12,679 nucleotides of DNA from an uncultured Acetatifactor sp. (GTDB lineage Bacteria; Bacillota; Clostridia; Lachnospirales; Lachnospiraceae): assembly GCA_910577185.1 (NCBI GenBank), contig CAJTLR010000029.1:29134-41812 (forward strand), given 5' to 3'. The notes under the pieces are model-generated. The model made no database searches. It was not told where the DNA came from and saw nothing but the letters and a program-made list of their open reading frames with translations. Of the stretch, positions 1 through 6,605 are shown one piece after another. Positions within the stretch are counted from its first letter, which is position 1; every line of letters begins with the position of its first letter. A program made the position numbers and the translations under genes.

Positions 1-123
1 GGAGTAATATGCAGCTGCATAGACAGCATCTGCATATTCTCCCGGGCATGTCCGCTCCGTGACTGTTTTATTTTCCAGTTCCGTCTCTCTGCTTTTAGTC
101 CAGTTCTGTGTCTCTTCCGTCAT
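1..123 (-). CDS. Unknown protein, N-terminal 41 codons only (runs off the window)
   Basis: An uninterrupted reading frame begins with ATG at 123-121 and stays open to base 1, giving 41 codons starting MTEETQNWTKSRETE and ending EYADAVYAAAYYS. The residue composition looks like real protein: a hydrophilic, Glu/Thr-rich start followed by an Ala/Tyr-rich helix. The ATG lies 8 nt after the stop of the glycosidase on the same strand, and only a weak purine stretch (AAGAAAA) precedes it, so translational coupling to the upstream gene is likely. There is no signal peptide. I do not recognise the family from this fragment; its position suggests it belongs to the same sugar-related operon. The bulk of the gene is outside the window. 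Confidence 0.6.
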   Translation of the reverse strand, partial: MTEETQNWTKSRETELENKTVTERTCPGEYADAVYAAAYYS

Positions 124-131
124 GGATTTTC

Positions 132-2159
132 TTATAAGGTAATTTTCTGTCCATAGGGGCTGTTTCGGCTTTTTCCACCATATTCTACCGTGTAGGATTC
201 TTCTTCCAGGAAAACGCTGAATGTTTTTCCTCTTAACTTCATGTCCGTCAGCCTCATATTGGACGCAGGTGCCTCCTTTACGGGATTTATGGTGACTCTG
301 CCCTCAAAATCCGCGCGGATTCCGAATATGTCGAATATCATCATCTGTGCCCCCGCGGAAGACCCTATGGCAGCCTGCAGGGGCGTGTCTTCCCTATAGG
401 CAATGGCATTCGCCGTAAGGGAGTCTCCCCAGTAAGGCATTCTTTCCCCCCACCAGAGCACTCTGCGGAAAATATCGTTTGCCAGCCCGCATTTTCCGAT
501 TGTGTAAAGCTGGTGCAGAATGGCCGGAACAAATATGGAACAGATCCCGCCGCCCCCATTGTCAATGTCATCCTGGTCATATGCCTCATCCAGCTTGCTC
601 ATGCTGTGGAGCCCGAACTCCGAGAGAAACTCTTCCTCATTCAGATGGGTGAGCAATCCCTCCCGGATCTCGTCGTCTATCCCCGGGCTGTCCAGAAATT
701 TAAACATCTGTACGGTATAGCGGATTCCCTCTTTTCCGTCAATCAGGAAGCGGAACCACTTTTTTTCCCTATCCCACAATTCCTTTTTCACCAGCTCTTT
801 CAGCTGCTCTGCCCTGTCCATCATTTTCTCATCCGGGGTTCCGTACAGACTGAGGATTTCGGATGCGCGCCGGTATGTAAGATAGCGCCTTGCATTCAGG
901 TCCGGCAATATTCCGTGATAAGGGATTCCCTTCCGCAGTTCCAGATGGTCTTCCCCCTTGATGCCATAATCAATAAGGCTTACCGCCTCCCCGGGATCAT
1001 CCCCGAAGTACGCATGAAATTTCACCCATTCTATGACGGTTCTGTCCCCGGCGGTATCGTCCAGAATGGAGAGGTCTCCCGTGTTGGCAAGATAATAATA
1101 TATCAGGGCCACAATTTTCTCCTGGTTGATGGGATACCAGGGCCCGTTGGCTTTTCCGTCCACCGGCATAATGGCGTAAGACTTGCCCAGATCCACCGCC
1201 AGAAACGCCTTGATCTCCTCTTTTACGGTTTCCGGGTCTGTCAGCGGCATAATTTCCCAGGGTGCCGCAAAGTCCCAGAGATAGCTGCACATGCACCCGC
1301 CGCCCGTACCTCCCGTGCTGTAATAGGGATTCAGTCTGAAAAGCGGTATCTCCCATCGGTTCATAAGCAGTGTCACCAGGGAGCGGTAATAAAAGCTTCG
1401 GTATCTTTCATCCTCACAAGAAAAGGAAGGAAGGGTGTCCAGCAGCCTTTTTTCCTGGTTTTCTTCCCACAAAAAAGCCTCGTCCATGTATTTTTCGTAA
1501 TCCTTTGCAACAAGGCGGCTTTCCGGGTCCGTGGTATCCCTTTTTCCCGAGTGAAAAGAAAAATAGACTGTCACACTGCCTCCCGGGGCAATTTCTGCCC
1601 TGCCCTGCAGAATTCTGGCCTTCTCAAACAGTTTCGGGTTCAGGGAACTTGTCATAATCAGGGAAGAATCATCCTTGTTTTGCAGGATCAGCCTATTTTC
1701 CGTCTGCAAAACCTCTTCCGGCTCCTTCCGGGCGGCGACCGGCGGGTCGAACACCCAGTCCCGGCAGTATTCCGTATTTCCCCGGTACCAGAGTTCCAAA
1801 GGAATGTTCCGGTTGCGGTCCGTGCGGTTTTTTATGGTCACAGCCTGTATGACCGTATTTTTGTGGGGAGGAATGACCGTCATGCTTGTGACCTCAAACC
1901 GGCGGCTCCGCCCCCTCCTCTCCAGAAGGCTGACCCTCCACACATAGCTGTCGCAGGGAATGTCCTCCCCGTCTATCCTGACTTCTGACCGGAATCCGGT
2001 ATTGGCATAGGGCGCCGCCTGCAGGGACGAAAGTCCCGTCACACTCCCTGCAGGCGTCAGGACGCTGACACGGCTGCCCGATATACCCAGATGCTGCGGT
2101 TTCAGGATACTGTCCTGACTTTTAAATGAAAATACACTGTCGGAAATCTCTCTCCTCAT
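132..2159 (-). CDS. Six-hairpin (alpha/alpha-toroid) glycoside hydrolase, specificity unknown
   Basis: A 675-residue protein without a signal peptide or membrane segment, so it probably acts in the cytoplasm on imported oligosaccharide. Residues about 1-240 look like a beta-sandwich. Residues about 250-610 form a helical toroid with YLWDF (293-297), GPWYPINQEK (339-348), SEFGLHS (513-519) and a DQDDIDNGGGG stretch (528-538). A short beta-rich tail follows. This layout matches the clan of six-hairpin glycosidases (GH63/GH78/GH94-like folds); I cannot assign a numbered family or the catalytic acids with certainty. The start is set by GGAGG at 2166-2170, 6 nt before ATG 2159-2157; a longer frame to 2192 lacks such a site. 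It follows the lyxose isomerase by 125 nt on the same strand, and an unknown gene starts 8 nt after its stop. The context suggests breakdown of a mannose-, lyxose- or xylose-type sugar, which is inference. Confidence 0.75.
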   Translation of the reverse strand: MRREISDSVFSFKSQDSILKPQHLGISGSRVSVLTPAGSVTGLSSLQAAPYANTGFRSEVRIDGEDIPCDSYVWRVSLLERRGRSRRFEVTSMTVIPPHKNTVIQAVTIKNRTDRNRNIPLELWYRGNTEYCRDWVFDPPVAARKEPEEVLQTENRLILQNKDDSSLIMTSSLNPKLFEKARILQGRAEIAPGGSVTVYFSFHSGKRDTTDPESRLVAKDYEKYMDEAFLWEENQEKRLLDTLPSFSCEDERYRSFYYRSLVTLLMNRWEIPLFRLNPYYSTGGTGGGCMCSYLWDFAAPWEIMPLTDPETVKEEIKAFLAVDLGKSYAIMPVDGKANGPWYPINQEKIVALIYYYLANTGDLSILDDTAGDRTVIEWVKFHAYFGDDPGEAVSLIDYGIKGEDHLELRKGIPYHGILPDLNARRYLTYRRASEILSLYGTPDEKMMDRAEQLKELVKKELWDREKKWFRFLIDGKEGIRYTVQMFKFLDSPGIDDEIREGLLTHLNEEEFLSEFGLHSMSKLDEAYDQDDIDNGGGGICSIFVPAILHQLYTIGKCGLANDIFRRVLWWGERMPYWGDSLTANAIAYREDTPLQAAIGSSAGAQMMIFDIFGIRADFEGRVTINPVKEAPASNMRLTDMKLRGKTFSVFLEEESYTVEYGGKSRNSPYGQKITL

Positions 2160-2284
2160 CTCAATCCTCCGTACCCGCCCCATCGGCGGCATTCTGCTTA
2201 TGGCAGATTTACACTGACCGGCCTGTACTCATGATATTCCGGGGCCGTATTCAGGACCGGCAGAACTTGTCCAGCCGGATTCAT

Positions 2285-2962
2285 TTACGGATATTCGTTG
2301 CACAACAGGCGGTAAGGCGCCTCATCCTCCTGGATTTCCGGGAAACGTCCCACCGGCGGCTCAAAACGGTTGTCACTGTTGTCGTCATTGCACTGGCTTA
2401 CCTCTCCCAGAAGCACCGGTCCGGTCCCCGGTTCCACCGCAAAGTCATGATACATTTTCCGGGTAATCCAGATACTTTCACCGGGTGTCAGCCGGATCTG
2501 CGTGCCTGCAGGAACGGTAAAGTGACGGCCATCCTTGTGTATGTGCACATCATTTTCATAGTCTATCCCTTCGTCAGGAAGGCTGTTATAGACCCGGATC
2601 AGTACATTTCCGCCGCCACGGTTCACGATGTCTTCCGTTTTGTACCAGTGGAAATGATTGGCCGCCCGCTGTTTTTCCTTCAGGTACAAAAGCTTCTCCG
2701 CATAGACTTTCGGATACTTTTCCGGATGCACGCGGCTGCCGTTCCGTATGGTAATCAGGGAAAATCCCAGCCTGTCAAAATCCCCCATGCCGAAATCCGT
2801 AATATCCCAGCCCAGCATACAGTCCCGGACTTCATCATATTCCGCTCCCGCCTGCTTCCAGTCATCCGGAGAAAAATGACAGAAAGGGGGCAGATAGCAA
2901 TGATATGTTTCACACATTTGTTCCAGTTCCTTCAGTGCCCTGTTAATCTCTGACCGCTTCAT
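2285..2962 (-). CDS. D-lyxose isomerase family protein (cupin-fold D-lyxose/D-mannose isomerase)
   Basis: A 225-residue cytoplasmic protein matching the D-lyxose isomerase family (EC 5.3.1.15, often also active on D-mannose) in length and motifs. The expected metal site is visible as H103 and H105 in NHFHWYKTED, E110 just after, and H172 in KMYHDF. The GGGNVLIRVYN and VPAGTQIRLTPGES segments are typical cupin strands. The start is fixed by GGAGG at 2969-2973, 6 nt from the ATG; the frame is open to 3130 but that extension overlaps the probable promoter and the repeat region. The enzyme would interconvert D-lyxose with D-xylulose or D-mannose with D-fructose. It is the first gene of the minus-strand group with the glycosidase. 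No sugar kinase, transporter or regulator lies in the window, so the natural substrate remains open. Confidence 0.85.
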   Translation of the reverse strand: MKRSEINRALKELEQMCETYHCYLPPFCHFSPDDWKQAGAEYDEVRDCMLGWDITDFGMGDFDRLGFSLITIRNGSRVHPEKYPKVYAEKLLYLKEKQRAANHFHWYKTEDIVNRGGGNVLIRVYNSLPDEGIDYENDVHIHKDGRHFTVPAGTQIRLTPGESIWITRKMYHDFAVEPGTGPVLLGEVSQCNDDNSDNRFEPPVGRFPEIQEDEAPYRLLCNEYP

Positions 2963-3039
2963 TTCAATCCTCCATGCCCTCACGGACAGTTCAAATGATC
3001 TTCTCTTCTCTCCCAGATTAGCATCCCGTTTGGGCACTG

Positions 3040-3069
3040 TATATAAAAAGATTTTCGCTTTTTTGTCTT
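3040..3069 (-). promoter_or_regulatory. Candidate sigma-A promoter of the lyxose isomerase-glycosidase operon
   Basis: On the minus strand AAGACA (3069-3064) and TATATA (3045-3040) are 18 nt apart, within an A/T-rich stretch at 3041-3100 that differs from the GC-rich repeats beyond it. The -10 matches 5 of 6 consensus bases and the -35 matches 4 of 6. The leader to the ATG would be about 70 nt. Position supports it; sequence support is moderate. Confidence 0.35.
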
Positions 3070-3114
3070 TTTTTGCACAAATCTGCCAATTTTTGCGAGA
3101 ACGTGTTTGATCAT

Positions 3115-3197
3115 CCTCTGCTCGCCGCACGGCCCATACGCCGCTTTAGCGGCATATTTCCAGGTGCCAGGAGTCGCGCCGGGTGCACGGGCCTATG
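3115..3197. repeat. Palindromic two-hairpin repeat, copy 1 (partial and diverged)
   Basis: This copy begins inside the unit at CCTCTGCTCGCCGC (3115-3128), a segment shared with copy 3 at 3308-3321. It then has the inner hairpin GCCGC-TTTA-GCGGC (3140-3153) followed by ATATTTCC, as in copy 3. The outer stem is degraded: GGCCC (3131-3135) can still pair with GGGCC (3189-3193), but about 20 extra bases separate the arms. It reads directly into copy 2. It has no protein-like content that I accept. Confidence 0.7.
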
Positions 3198-3284
3198 TAA
3201 TCCAGCAGTGGAACGCTCTTCTCCTCTGCTCGCGCGCCGGGTGCATGTTGCGTTAGCAACAATTTTCCTTATGCACCCGTGTGC
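3198..3284. repeat. Palindromic two-hairpin repeat, copy 2
   Basis: AATCC (3199-3203) is followed by hairpin A, whose base arms AGCAG (3204-3208) and CTGCT (3226-3230) are complementary. Hairpin B follows, with perfect 9-bp arms CGGGTGCAT (3238-3246) and ATGCACCCG (3271-3279) enclosing an inner hairpin GTTGC-GTTA-GCAAC (3247-3260) and an unpaired AATTTTCCTT. Copies 3 and 4 share the order of parts but use different bases in the stems. Confidence 0.8.
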
Positions 3285-3375
3285 AATCCAGTAGGGGAAT
3301 GCCCTTCTCCTCTGCTCGCCGCGCGCCCCGTGCGCCGCTTCAGCGGCATATTTCCTCTGCACGGGGCTGCGCATA
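3285..3375. repeat. Palindromic two-hairpin repeat, copy 3
   Basis: AATCC leads into GTAG (3291-3294), a GGG-AATG-CCC mini-stem (3295-3304) and the closing CTGCT (3312-3316). Hairpin B has perfect 9-bp arms GCCCCGTGC (3325-3333) and GCACGGGGC (3359-3367), around an inner hairpin GCCGC-TTCA-GCGGC (3334-3347). The unit ends in TGCGCATAA (3368-3376), which merges with the A-run of the neighbouring terminator. Copy 4 has the same junction. Confidence 0.8.
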
Positions 3376-3424
3376 AAAAAAATCCGCTGACCCCCGTTTT
3401 CACGGATAAGTCAGCGGATTTTTA
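3374..3424 (-). terminator. Rho-independent terminator of the PLP-dependent enzyme gene
   Basis: A perfect 12-bp stem pairs AAATCCGCTGAC (3380-3391) with GTCAGCGGATTT (3410-3421) around an 18-nt loop. On the minus strand the stem is followed by a run of T (the A-run 3374-3381 on the plus strand). It lies 17-67 nt beyond the stop of the gene at 3441-4610. A T-run is also present on the plus-strand side, so it could work in both directions. Confidence 0.9.
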
Positions 3425-3440
3425 TCTTTCTTTCATCCAT

Positions 3441-4610
3441 TTATATCTGTTTCAGCGCCTGTTCCAGATCTTCCAGCAGTACTTCGCTCCCCTCCAGGCC
3501 GCAGTGAATGCGGATCAGTCCCCTGCCCTTTTCCCCAAGGTGCAGGAAATCCAGCTCCTCTTGGGAAGCGTTCACCAGAGGACACAGGGCAAGACTTTCA
3601 AAACCGCCCCAGGAACACCCTATCTCAAACACCTTCAGCTGATTCACAAGCTTTATGGCCGTCTCCGCACCCCCGTGAACCGTAAAGCTCATCAGGCCCG
3701 TGTGACCGCTCTGCTGACTTCTGATCAACTCTGCCTGGGGATGGGTCGGAAGCCCCGAATAATATACCTTTTCCACTTTTGGATGCTTTTCCAGATATTC
3801 CGCCACCGCAAAGGCTGTCTGCTGGTGTTTCTCCACCCGCAGATTCAGGGTACGCAGCCCGCGAATGGCAAGCCAGGCTTCCATGGGGCCTAAAATGCCG
3901 CCGAACCAGGGTCTGATATTTTCATACAGTGTCTTTCCCAGTTCCTCGTCATTCACCACAAGAATACCGCCGATGATGTCGCTGTGTCCGCCGATATATT
4001 TTGACATGGTATGCATGACAATATCCACGCCCATTTCCAGCGGCTTCTGGTACAGCGGCGTACAATATGTATTGTCAATATATGTCCTGATTCCCCGCTT
4101 TCCTGCAATCCGGGTGACCCCCCTGATGTCCACCGCGGAAAAGACAAATGTGGCGGGGCTTTCCAGCAGAATCAAATCCGTGTCCTCACAGATCAGGGAC
4201 TCCAGTTCGTCCAGGTCTTTTCCGTCCCAGTAAGAAACACGCATTTCCATCCTGGGAATAAAATACCCGTTCAGGATTCCCTTCACCGGCCCATACACAT
4301 CCCGCATACAGATAATATGGCTTTTTGCCCTGCACACAGAGAGAATTGCCGCGGACGCCGCCGCCATTCCGCTGGAAAACGCCACTGCCTTACAGCCCTG
4401 TTCCAGTGCGGCAACCTTCTTTTCCAGGATCTCCACCGTGGGATTTCCCTCTCTTCCGTACACATATGCCCCATCCTCTTTGTGATTCTGATACCCCTCC
4501 ATACTGTCAAAAATATGCAGCGAAGTTAAAAATACCGGCGGGGTGACGGCATTTAAATATTCACTCTGGTTTTCACCCACATGAGTCAGCGCTAATTCGT
4601 CCCTTTGCAT
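3441..4610 (-). CDS. Trans-sulfuration family PLP-dependent enzyme (cystathionine/methionine lyase or synthase type)
   Basis: A 389-residue cytosolic enzyme of the Cys/Met-metabolism PLP family. Visible hallmarks are YGREGNPT (51-58), the phosphate-binding SSGMAAA (79-85), the cofactor Asp in IDNTY (D179) and the Schiff-base lysine K204 in TMSKYIGGHSD. Family members include cystathionine gamma-synthase, cystathionine beta- and gamma-lyase and methionine gamma-lyase; motifs do not separate these, so no symbol is given. Length is normal. The start ATG 4610-4608 is preceded by AAAGGA at 7 nt spacing. A candidate promoter and a leader hairpin lie upstream, and a strong terminator follows. The histidine kinase gene ends 147 nt upstream on the same strand, so partial read-through from the nifSU-two-component group is possible. 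A role in cysteine/methionine interconversion fits the nearby cysteine desulfurase, but that link is inference. Confidence 0.85.
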   Translation of the reverse strand: MQRDELALTHVGENQSEYLNAVTPPVFLTSLHIFDSMEGYQNHKEDGAYVYGREGNPTVEILEKKVAALEQGCKAVAFSSGMAAASAAILSVCRAKSHIICMRDVYGPVKGILNGYFIPRMEMRVSYWDGKDLDELESLICEDTDLILLESPATFVFSAVDIRGVTRIAGKRGIRTYIDNTYCTPLYQKPLEMGVDIVMHTMSKYIGGHSDIIGGILVVNDEELGKTLYENIRPWFGGILGPMEAWLAIRGLRTLNLRVEKHQQTAFAVAEYLEKHPKVEKVYYSGLPTHPQAELIRSQQSGHTGLMSFTVHGGAETAIKLVNQLKVFEIGCSWGGFESLALCPLVNASQEELDFLHLGEKGRGLIRIHCGLEGSEVLLEDLEQALKQI

Positions 4611-4647
4611 CCTTTTGTCCTTTCTGTGTCACAACTCAATGCCATAA

Positions 4648-4664
4648 GGTCCGCGTTCCGGACC
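4648..4664 (-). promoter_or_regulatory. Small perfect hairpin in the leader of the PLP enzyme gene
   Basis: GGTCCG (4648-4653) and CGGACC (4659-4664) form a perfect 6-bp stem with a 5-nt loop, about 38 nt before the start codon and inside the predicted transcript. No T-run follows. I see no S-box or T-box core around it; the leader of about 65 nt is too short for those classes. Confidence 0.4.
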
Positions 4665-4679
4665 AGCTTCCCATAAATT

Positions 4680-4708
4680 ATCTTACAAGATATTTATTTC
4701 GGAATCAA
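4680..4708 (-). promoter_or_regulatory. Candidate sigma-A promoter of the PLP enzyme gene, overlapping a dyad
   Basis: On the minus strand TTGATT (4708-4703) and TAAGAT (4685-4680) are separated by 17 nt; each matches 4 of 6 consensus bases. The -10 lies within an inverted repeat TATCTT-AC-AAGATA (4679-4692), a plausible operator. The surrounding 4666-4757 is A/T-rich and has no gene. Confidence 0.4.
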
Positions 4709-4757
4709 TACCGGGATTTTATCCTGATTTACCGTCGCTGTTCACCTGAATACAATT

Positions 4758-5819
4758 TTACCCTGAGGCCTTTTCGTTTTTTTCTTCCCACGGTATTTCA
4801 AGAACCATCCTGGTGCCTTTCCCCTCTTCGCTCTCTGCTTTCACATGAATCCCCAGATAATTCAGTATCCTGCGGCACAGATACAGTCCGATGCCCGTGG
4901 CCTTCCGGTCCATTCTCCCGTTATAGCCCGTAAACCCCTTTTCAAAAATACGCGGCAGGTCTTCCGCGTGGATGCCGATTCCCGTGTCTTCCAGGAAAAG
5001 CAAAATCTGCCCTTCCTGTCTTTTGGTCCAAATGGCGATTTTTCCCTCCGGTGTATATTTGATGCTGTTGGAAAGAAGCTGCTCCAGGGCAAAGATAAAC
5101 CATTTTTCGTCCGTCACTATTTTAAATTCCATTTCTTCCAGTTCCAGCTTCAGCCCCTTGTTGATAAACAGCACGGAATATTTTTTCACCGCCTGTTTTA
5201 ACAGATGATATAAATCATACTGCTGCAGCACCAGGTCGGAAGATATGCTTTCCAGACGCTGAAAAGCCAGCACCATCTCCACGTACTGTTCGATTTTAAA
5301 CAATTCCTCCCTGACCAGAAACCCATCCCTGACGCCGTAGTCAATCCGCTCGAACAAAAGCTTCATGGCCGATATGGGGGTTTTAATCTGATGGGTCCAC
5401 ATCACATAATAATCCCCGCATTCCGCGGTGCGCTCCTCCCACTTCCTCCGCTCCCTGTCCTGCGCTTCCCAGAGGGTCCGGAGAAAATAAGCCTGCGCCT
5501 CCTCATAAGAGTCGGTTTCTTCCATGGAATCCGGCAGCCGTGCCGGTTCATCCCCCGCACCGCTCCCCGTAACCAGCTCCCCGGACTGGCAGAAATGTTG
5601 AAATTCCATTTCCAGCTGTCGGGATTTGCGAACATATTTCAAACCGTCCAAAAAGCCCCCGATCACCCACACCGCAAAAACCAGAACCGCGGCATAGAAA
5701 AGCTTCGGCAGATTTTCTATCTGATACAGACTGCCCACGGACAAAAACAAAAATTCTGTCAGCAAAAGCAGAAACAGCGTATTCTTTTTTTCCCGTAAGT
5801 ACCGGCTCCATAATCTCAT
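4758..5819 (-). CDS. Intramembrane-sensing sensor histidine kinase (BceS/GraS-like)
   Basis: A 353-residue kinase. Two membrane segments (about 14-30 and 40-56) are joined by only about 10 outside residues, so there is no real extracellular sensor domain. This is the layout of intramembrane-sensing kinases that normally take their signal from a BceAB-type ABC transporter. The phosphorylated His is H143 in the motif WTHQIKTPISAMKLL, which is typical of this group. ATP-binding boxes follow: the N box at SNSIKYTPEG (N251), DTGIG (278-282) and TGIGL (308-312). The start is chosen at ATG 5819-5817 behind AGGGGG at 5 nt spacing; an in-frame ATG at 5891 would overlap the regulator gene and lacks support. 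The response regulator ends 43 nt upstream, so the two form a cognate pair. No transporter gene is adjacent. The ligand is unknown; peptide antibiotics are usual for the family. Confidence 0.88.
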   Translation of the reverse strand: MRLWSRYLREKKNTLFLLLLTEFLFLSVGSLYQIENLPKLFYAAVLVFAVWVIGGFLDGLKYVRKSRQLEMEFQHFCQSGELVTGSGAGDEPARLPDSMEETDSYEEAQAYFLRTLWEAQDRERRKWEERTAECGDYYVMWTHQIKTPISAMKLLFERIDYGVRDGFLVREELFKIEQYVEMVLAFQRLESISSDLVLQQYDLYHLLKQAVKKYSVLFINKGLKLELEEMEFKIVTDEKWFIFALEQLLSNSIKYTPEGKIAIWTKRQEGQILLFLEDTGIGIHAEDLPRIFEKGFTGYNGRMDRKATGIGLYLCRRILNYLGIHVKAESEEGKGTRMVLEIPWEEKNEKASG

Positions 5820-5862
5820 TTCCACCCCCTGCACCCCAAAATACAAGGCTTTTGTTTCCCCT

Positions 5863-6570
5863 TTAGTGATCTCCCCCGCACCTGTATCCAAGCCCTTTCT
5901 GGGTGTGTATCAGCTGTCCTGCCCCGGCGGCCTCCAGCTTTTTTCTCAGTCTTGTCATATTTACCGTCAGGGTATTGTCATCCACAAAACAGTCATTGTC
6001 CCAGAGTCTTTTCATGATCATTTCCCTGGACACCGTCCTGCCCGCATTTTCAAACAGAAGCTGCAGGATGCGGAATTCATTCTTGGTCAGTTCCAGTTTC
6101 CTTCCCTCCACCAGAAGGGATGCATCCGTCAGATCCAGTATCAGCCCCCCGCATTCCATCAGATTTGTCTGTCCCCGGAAGGCATAGGTTCTCCGGATCA
6201 TGGCCTGAACCTTGGCAGAGAGAACTTCCGGTTCAAAGGGTTTTACCAGAAAATCGTCCCCGCCCATATTCACCGCCATGACAATATTCATGTTATCCCC
6301 GGCAGAAGATACAAAAATGACTGGCACCTGGGAAATCTGCCGGATCTGGGCACACCAGTAATAACCGTTGAAAAAAGGTAGCCCGATATCCATCAATACC
6401 AAATGGGGCATAAACTTTGCAAATTCCGTCATTACATTGCCGAAATCCCGTGTACAGTACACATCATATCCCCATTTTTCCAGATGCCGTTCCATTTCCC
6501 CGGCGATCACCTCATCATCTTCTACCACAAGCAGTTTATATTTTCCATCCACTTTAATTCCGCTGTTCAT
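5863..6570 (-). CDS. OmpR/PhoB-type response regulator, partner of the downstream kinase
   Basis: A 235-residue DNA-binding regulator. The receiver domain (about 11-125) has the acidic pair D18-D19, the phosphoacceptor D61 in LVLMDIGLP, S88/S89 in the Thr/Ser position and K110 in LVKPFEP. The winged-helix output domain (about 135-232) shows LTKNEFRILQLL, VDDNTLTVNMTRLRKKL and the final KGLGYRCGG. The sequence resembles BceR/GraR-type regulators. The start ATG 6570-6568 follows AGGGGAG at 7 nt spacing. It lies only 35 nt after the nifU stop with no visible terminator or promoter between, so transcription from the nifS promoter is likely. The kinase gene follows after 43 nt. Target promoters cannot be named from this window. 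Confidence 0.9.
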   Translation of the reverse strand: MNSGIKVDGKYKLLVVEDDEVIAGEMERHLEKWGYDVYCTRDFGNVMTEFAKFMPHLVLMDIGLPFFNGYYWCAQIRQISQVPVIFVSSAGDNMNIVMAVNMGGDDFLVKPFEPEVLSAKVQAMIRRTYAFRGQTNLMECGGLILDLTDASLLVEGRKLELTKNEFRILQLLFENAGRTVSREMIMKRLWDNDCFVDDNTLTVNMTRLRKKLEAAGAGQLIHTQKGLGYRCGGDH

Positions 6571-6605
6571 TCTGCTTCTCCCCTGGTCCGGCGGCGTTTT
6601 GGGGG

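Noticed and set aside
7..37. Strong hairpin ATATGCAG/CTGCATAT near the left edge, read at first as a terminator
   Set aside because: No T-run follows on the minus strand and the segment lies inside a good coding frame (EYADAVYAAAYYS).
513..1988. A 491-codon open frame on the plus strand opposite the glycosidase
   Set aside because: It is antisense to a gene with clear domain motifs and a strong ribosome site; its residues (many His, Arg, Pro, Cys) look like a frame shadow.
3111..3374. Arg-rich minus-strand frame of 87 codons across the repeats, with the peptide MPLKRR recurring
   Set aside because: The recurrence follows from the DNA repeat. The base changes preserve hairpin pairing, not protein sequence.
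3115..3375. CRISPR array
   Set aside because: Units are 87-107 nt apart, diverged, internally palindromic, have no unique spacers of constant length and no cas genes nearby.
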